The position numbers were made by a program, and so were the translations under genes. Shown here one piece after another: positions 61,214-64,000 of a DNA stretch of 64,000 bases. The stretch lies in contig NZ_CP043538.1 of the NCBI RefSeq assembly GCF_000364445.2, positions 6,281,447 through 6,345,446 on the forward strand, in the 5' to 3' direction. The first letter of the stretch is position 1, and the number at the start of each line of letters is the position of its first letter. The stretch comes from Methylobacterium mesophilicum SR1.6/6 (lineage in GTDB: Bacteria > Pseudomonadota > Alphaproteobacteria > Rhizobiales > Beijerinckiaceae). The notes under the pieces were generated by a model, which worked only from the letters and a program-made list of their open reading frames with translations, was not told the DNA's origin and ran no database searches.

Positions 61214-63301
61214 GTGACCAATCTTCTCTCCTTCCTCGACGGCGGCGGCGAAGCTGCGGCCATGATCCGCGCCCGCGACTGGACCGGCCATCCCCTCGGT
61301 GCCCCGGAGACGTGGTCGGCGGAGTTGCGCGCGGCGCTCTCGCTCGTGCTCAACTCGCCGGAATCGATGATCCTGGCCTGGGGCCCCGACCTCCACTTCT
61401 TTTTCAACGACACCTACTTCCCGCTCCTGGGCCCCCGGCTGCCCTGGGCCATGGGCGCGCGGTTCGACGCGGTCTGGGCCGATGCCTGGGTGCAGGCGAA
61501 GCCGATCATCGACGCCGCCATGGCCGGCCAGCCCGAGCGCTTCGTCGATCTGCCATGGCAGCTCGACACCGACCGGGGCGCTCGGGAGACGTGGTGGAGC
61601 TTCTCCTACTCGCGGGTGCTCGATGCCGAGGGCAGGGTCGCCGGGCTGTTCATTCTCACGAACGAGACCACCGGCCGGGTGCTCGCCGACGCCGCCCTCA
61701 AGGACAGCCAGGCTCAGCTCGAGATGGCGCTCGCGGAGCTGCGCAACCTCAACGCCACCCTGGCGCGTCAGGTCGAGGAGCGCACCGCCGACCGCAACGC
61801 CCTGTGGACGCTCTCCTCCGACATGATGCTGCGCTGCCTGTTCGACGCGACGATCACCGCCGTGAACCCGGCCTGGACCGAGGTGCTCGGCTGGCACGCG
61901 GACGAACTCGTCGGCACGAACCTTATGGGTCTCGTCCATCCCGACGATCTGACCCGCACGATCGAGGGGGCGCGGCAACTCGCCGAGGGGACAAGTCTCG
62001 CGCGATTTGACAACCGCTACCGCCACCGGGACGGCAGCTACCGCTGGATCAGCTGGGCCGCCCGGCCCGGCGAGGGGGTGATCAACGCCGTCGGACGCGA
62101 CTTCACCGCCGAGCGCGAGCGCGCCGACGCCCTGGCGGCCGCCGAGGAGGCCCTGCGCCAATCCCAGAAGATGGAGGCGGTGGGGCAACTCACCGGCGGC
62201 ATCGCGCACGATTTCAACAATCTGCTGGCCGGCATCTCGGGATCCCTGGAACTCATGCAGACCCGGCTGAGCCAGGGCCGCATGATGGACGTGGACCGCT
62301 ACATCAACGCCGCGCAGGGGGCCTCCAAGCGCGCCGCGTCCCTGACTCATCGGCTGCTCGCCTTCTCGCGCCGCCAGACCCTCGACCCCAAGCCCACCAA
62401 CGTGAACCGCTTGGTCGCCGGCATGGAGGAGTTGATCCGGCGCACCGTGGGACCCGCGGTGGTCGTCGAGGTAGTCGGCGCCGCCGGTCTCTGGACCGCC
62501 CTGGTCGATCCGCCGCAGCTGGAGAACGCGCTCCTGAACCTCTGCATCAACGCTCGGGACGCGATGCCGGAGGGCGGACGCATCACCGTCGAGACGGCCA
62601 ATGCGTGGCTCGACGAGCGCGCCGCCCGGCGCCACGACATGCCGGCGGGCCAGTATCTGTCGCTGTGCGTCACCGATAGCGGCACCGGCATGCCGCCGGA
62701 GATCGTCGACAAGGTCTTCGAGCCGTTCTTCACGACCAAGCCGCTGGGGCAGGGGACCGGTCTCGGCCTCTCGATGATCTACGGCTTCGCGCAGCAATCG
62801 GGCGGGCAGGTTCGGATCTACTCGGAGGTCGGCCAGGGCACCACGGTGTGCCTCTACCTGCCGCGCCATCTCGGGGCGGCGGCGGAGGAGGATCCGCACG
62901 CCGGGTTCGGCGCGCCGCCGCGGGCCGCCCCAGGGGAGACAGTGCTGGTGGTGGACGACGAGCCGACCGTGCGGATGCTGATCACCGAGGTTCTGGAGGA
63001 TCTCGGCTACACTCCCATCGAGGCCGCCGACAGCAGCGCCGGCCTCAAGGTGCTGCAATCCGACGTGCGCATCGACCTGCTGGTGACCGATATCGGGCTC
63101 CCGGGCGGGATGAACGGGCGCCAGATGGCCGAGGCCGGTCGGGTCAATAGGCCGGGGCTCAAGGTGCTGTTCATCACCGGCTACGCGGAGAACGCCGTGT
63201 TCGGGAACGGCCAGCTCGATCCCGGCATGCAGGTCATCACCAAGCCGTTCGTGGTGGAGGTGCTGGGCGCGCGCATCCGCGAGATGATCGGCACGGCTTG
63301 A
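61214..63301 (+). CDS. PAS hybrid sensor histidine kinase with receiver domain
   Basis: A 695-residue soluble protein. The first sensor region (about 30-150, [19 protein letters not shown]) is PAS-like, followed by a coiled coil and a second PAS ([33 protein letters not shown]). HisKA carries HDFNN ([15 protein letters not shown]), the HATPase has [14 protein letters not shown] and GTGLGLSM, and the receiver has [10 protein letters not shown] and [12 protein letters not shown]. The cue and partner are unknown. No LOV Cys motif is seen. The GTG at 61214 lacks a strong Shine-Dalgarno. Confidence 0.88.
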   Translation: MTNLLSFLDGGGEAAAMIRARDWTGHPLGAPETWSAELRAALSLVLNSPESMILAWGPDLHFFFNDTYFPLLGPRLPWAMGARFDAVWADAWVQAKPIIDAAMAGQPERFVDLPWQLDTDRGARETWWSFSYSRVLDAEGRVAGLFILTNETTGRVLADAALKDSQAQLEMALAELRNLNATLARQVEERTADRNALWTLSSDMMLRCLFDATITAVNPAWTEVLGWHADELVGTNLMGLVHPDDLTRTIEGARQLAEGTSLARFDNRYRHRDGSYRWISWAARPGEGVINAVGRDFTAERERADALAAAEEALRQSQKMEAVGQLTGGIAHDFNNLLAGISGSLELMQTRLSQGRMMDVDRYINAAQGASKRAASLTHRLLAFSRRQTLDPKPTNVNRLVAGMEELIRRTVGPAVVVEVVGAAGLWTALVDPPQLENALLNLCINARDAMPEGGRITVETANAWLDERAARRHDMPAGQYLSLCVTDSGTGMPPEIVDKVFEPFFTTKPLGQGTGLGLSMIYGFAQQSGGQVRIYSEVGQGTTVCLYLPRHLGAAAEEDPHAGFGAPPRAAPGETVLVVDDEPTVRMLITEVLEDLGYTPIEAADSSAGLKVLQSDVRIDLLVTDIGLPGGMNGRQMAEAGRVNRPGLKVLFITGYAENAVFGNGQLDPGMQVITKPFVVEVLGARIREMIGTA

Positions 63302-63356
63302 CCGCGCCGCCGGTTCGGGCCTCATCGACCGGCAAATGCCGGGGAGGAGATACGCG

Positions 63357-64000
63357 ATGCGGGCGCTGCTGTGCACGAGGCTCGACGGGCCGGAGCATCT
63401 GGAGATCGCCGAGCGCCCCGACCCGGTGCCCGGCCCTGGGCAGGCCCTGGTGCGGATCCGGCTCGCGGCGCTGAACTTCTTCGATACGCTCATCGTCGCC
63501 GGCCGCTATCAGGTGAAGCCGCCGCTGCCGTTCTCCCCCGGCGGAGAGGGCGTCGGCGTGGTGGAAGCCCTGGGCGAGGGAAGCTCGGGCGTCGCGGTGG
63601 GCGACCGGGTGATCGTCCATGCTGGGCACGGCTGCTGCGCGGAACTGATCGCCGTCGATGCCAGGAAGCTCACGCCCGTTCCGGACGCCGTTCCGGACGA
63701 GCAGGCGGCTGGGCTCACCATCACGTATGGGACGTCGCTCCACGCGCTCGCGAACCGGGCGCGGCTGCAGCCTGGTGAGTGGCTCGCGGTCCTCGGCGCC
63801 TCCGGCGGCGTCGGCCTCGCCGCGGTGGAACTCGGCCGGCTGATCGGCGCGCGGGTGATCGCCTGCGCCTCCTCGGAGGAGAAGCTCGCGGTCGCCCGCG
63901 CCCACGGGGCCGAGGCGACGCTGGTCTACGACCCCGCGACGCTCAAGGACGAGCTGCGCGCAATCAGCGGCGGCGGGGTGGACGTGGTCTACGACGCGGT
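63357..64000 (+). CDS. NADPH:quinone oxidoreductase family protein, 3' end beyond window
   Basis: 214 residues are visible: a GroES-like fold (MRALLCTRLDGPEHLEIAE, ALNFFDTLIVAGRYQ, PFSPGGEGVGVVEALGEG) and a Rossmann domain (VLGASGGVGLAAVELGRLIGARVIACASS). GGGAGGAGA precedes the ATG. It is the zinc-free MDR type, reducing quinones or enones with NADPH. The end of the gene is cut by the window edge. Confidence 0.9.
   Translation, partial: MRALLCTRLDGPEHLEIAERPDPVPGPGQALVRIRLAALNFFDTLIVAGRYQVKPPLPFSPGGEGVGVVEALGEGSSGVAVGDRVIVHAGHGCCAELIAVDARKLTPVPDAVPDEQAAGLTITYGTSLHALANRARLQPGEWLAVLGASGGVGLAAVELGRLIGARVIACASSEEKLAVARAHGAEATLVYDPATLKDELRAISGGGVDVVYDA

Noticed and set aside
1..64000. CRISPR arrays, tRNA/rRNA genes, transposases, integrases or prophage genes
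   Set aside because: None could be found by reading both strands. The small repeats present are palindromes, not insertion sequences.

Overview
The window is chromosomal DNA from a GC-rich alphaproteobacterium, most likely Methylobacterium or a close relative. The reasons are the strong GC bias, the block rnr-DUF983-NUDIX-MFS-rpmG, the grpE/glnD pair, Omp25-type beta-barrel proteins, an alphaproteobacterial-type LexA box (GTTC-N7-GTTC), and a CbbR/FBPase/PRK/Rpe/CbbY cluster with no RuBisCO next to it. The species call is inference; no rRNA or tRNA gene was seen.

Layout. 1-4518 (minus): exopolysaccharide genes, comprising a Wzc-type tyrosine autokinase cut by the window edge, a GT4 glycosyltransferase and a membrane acyltransferase. 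4917-12488 (plus): a tight six-gene operon encoding a stand-alone carrier protein, an acyl-CoA-dehydrogenase-like flavoprotein, an amino acid:[carrier protein] ligase (class II aaRS-like), a DUF1839 protein, a GH2 beta-mannosidase-like enzyme and a tandem alpha/beta hydrolase. This is the least understood system in the window. 12675-23272: housekeeping genes (esterase, rpmG, MFS, NUDIX, DUF983, RNase R, YdiJ-type dehydrogenase, ketopantoate-reductase-like enzyme). 23273-24589: a MazEF-like toxin-antitoxin pair between an intact small gene and a frameshifted copy of that gene's 3' half. 24608-32000: a LOV-domain hybrid kinase, an AI-2E family transporter with an extra C-terminal domain, a receiver protein, a GST, a periplasmic binding protein and an MFS transporter.

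31997-37967: ferredoxin reductase and cbbR (minus), divergent from cbbF-cbbP-cbbE-cbbY (plus). These make, recycle or police ribulose bisphosphate, but no RuBisCO gene is present here. 38461-43941: ABC binding protein, SDR, YebC, AlgX-like protein and Ada. 44276-47844: a DUF6502 + DUF5666 operon, divergent from small secreted or membrane proteins, with three copies of a 17-bp operator-like motif between them; then a beta-barrel protein. 48023-53541: PLA2-like secreted protein, grpE, glnD and a TAXI-type binding protein. 53586-60989: recX, a radical-SAM/UdgX DNA-repair pair behind a LexA box (its second gene carries an in-frame 195-bp palindromic element), a decayed MNT/HepT toxin-antitoxin pair and polA. 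61214-64000: a second hybrid kinase and a truncated quinone oxidoreductase.

Palindromic dispersed repeats lie in several intergenic gaps. No CRISPR array, transposase or prophage was found.
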